From Spirulinaceae cyanobacterium SM2_1_0 (GTDB lineage: Bacteria > Cyanobacteriota > Cyanobacteriia > Cyanobacteriales > Spirulinaceae), in assembly GCA_012031265.1 (NCBI GenBank), contig JAAUTY010000040.1, forward strand, positions 1 to 43,155: 43,155 bases of DNA, given 5' to 3'. Each line of letters begins with the position of its first letter. Within the stretch, counting starts at the first letter, position 1. The notes beneath the pieces were generated by a model. It searched no databases, was not told the origin of the DNA, and was given only the letters and a program-made list of their open reading frames with translations. The position numbers and the translations under genes were made by a program. Below are positions 42,915 to 43,155 of this stretch, piece by piece.

Positions 42915-43155
42915 ATGAGTTATTCCCACCCCTGGCAAAAAGCGCTTGCCGTCGCTGCTGCTGCAACCCTGGCGACCAGTTCCCTACTCCTGCCTGCTCG
43001 TGCTCGCGCCACTGAGACTGAGGCAACCGCGATCGCCCAGACCCTTGCTGCACCCCGCCCTGGTACATTCTGCGCCGAGAGCCTCGACCCGGCGATTAGC
43101 GCCATCGTCGATCGCGGCGGCCTCGCCCAGGGTCGTTGGGGCATCCGCGTCGAAA
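42915..43155 (+). CDS. dacB: D-alanyl-D-alanine carboxypeptidase/endopeptidase (PBP4 type), N-terminal part only
   Basis: The first 80 codons of a gene that runs off the window end. A signal peptide (KALAVAAAATLATSSLLLPA, then RARA) is followed by CAESLDPAISAIVDRGGLAQ and GRWGIRVE, which matches the start of PBP4/DacB-type enzymes that trim peptidoglycan peptides in the periplasm. The catalytic SxxK, SxN and KTG motifs lie beyond the window, so class assignment rests on the N-terminus only. The ATG at 42915 lacks a good ribosome site. It adds to the peptidoglycan genes in this window. Confidence 0.72.
   Translation, partial: MSYSHPWQKALAVAAAATLATSSLLLPARARATETEATAIAQTLAAPRPGTFCAESLDPAISAIVDRGGLAQGRWGIRVE

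Noticed and set aside
1-43155. CRISPR arrays, prophage modules, restriction or toxin-antitoxin systems
   Set aside because: Searched by eye for spaced direct repeats and for typical gene sets; none found beyond the Rpn and Uma2 family nucleases and the broken transposase.

Overview
The window is chromosomal DNA of a cyanobacterium. The octamer GCGATCGC (HIP1), typical of cyanobacterial genomes, occurs throughout, often inside genes and sometimes doubled. Many genes belong to families seen mainly in cyanobacteria: a BicA-type bicarbonate transporter, a DUF2993 protein, a Pilin_PilA-type pilin, a cyanobacterial-style HflX and a LapA/PRC-barrel pair. Genes are dense on both strands and GC is moderately high. 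The BicA-like transporter and two PEP-CTERM proteins suggest a marine or otherwise saline, envelope-rich cyanobacterium. The species cannot be named from sequence alone.

Positions 1-5516, mostly minus strand: a secreted pentapeptide-repeat protein, a membrane-anchored FKBP isomerase, a small phasin-like coiled-coil protein, a DUF429 RNase H-fold protein and a 961-residue PAS-GAF-PAS-PAS-GGDEF-EAL protein whose stop codon overlaps the DUF429 start. Positions 5937-8615, plus strand: an alpha/beta hydrolase, a DUF2993 lipid-binding-type protein and a methyltransferase. Positions 8640-10838, minus strand: a TPR protein, a DUF4340 membrane protein and a STAS-only protein that lacks the usual phospho-acceptor serine.

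Positions 11261-20883 are mixed: an Rpn-type nuclease with a DUF4351 tail, a DUF547 protein, a Uma2-type nuclease with a changed catalytic-site aspartate, a serine esterase with an apparent N-terminal frameshift, a fasciclin protein, two tandem L,D-transpeptidases separated by heptamer repeats, queA, and the PRC-barrel/LapA pair.

Positions 20969-25783 hold the pst phosphate-uptake operon. A three-repeat Pho box precedes pstS; two hairpins separate pstS from pstC; then come pstA, pstB and, 6 bases later, a TonB-like proline-rich envelope protein of unknown role. This last gene is the strongest candidate here for an undescribed component of a known system.

Positions 26374-43155: a DUF1537 sugar-acid kinase, the protein AMPylase SelO facing it, a transposase remnant, bicA and hflX on the minus strand, a metallophosphoesterase, a PLD-family protein carrying an EF-hand-like loop and a C-terminal helix-hairpin-helix, two PEP-CTERM proteins, a pilin-like protein, a membrane protein next to ftsW, and the start of a PBP4-type carboxypeptidase cut by the window end. 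L,D-transpeptidases, FtsW and PBP4 form a scattered cell-wall theme; Pst and BicA cover phosphate and inorganic-carbon uptake.
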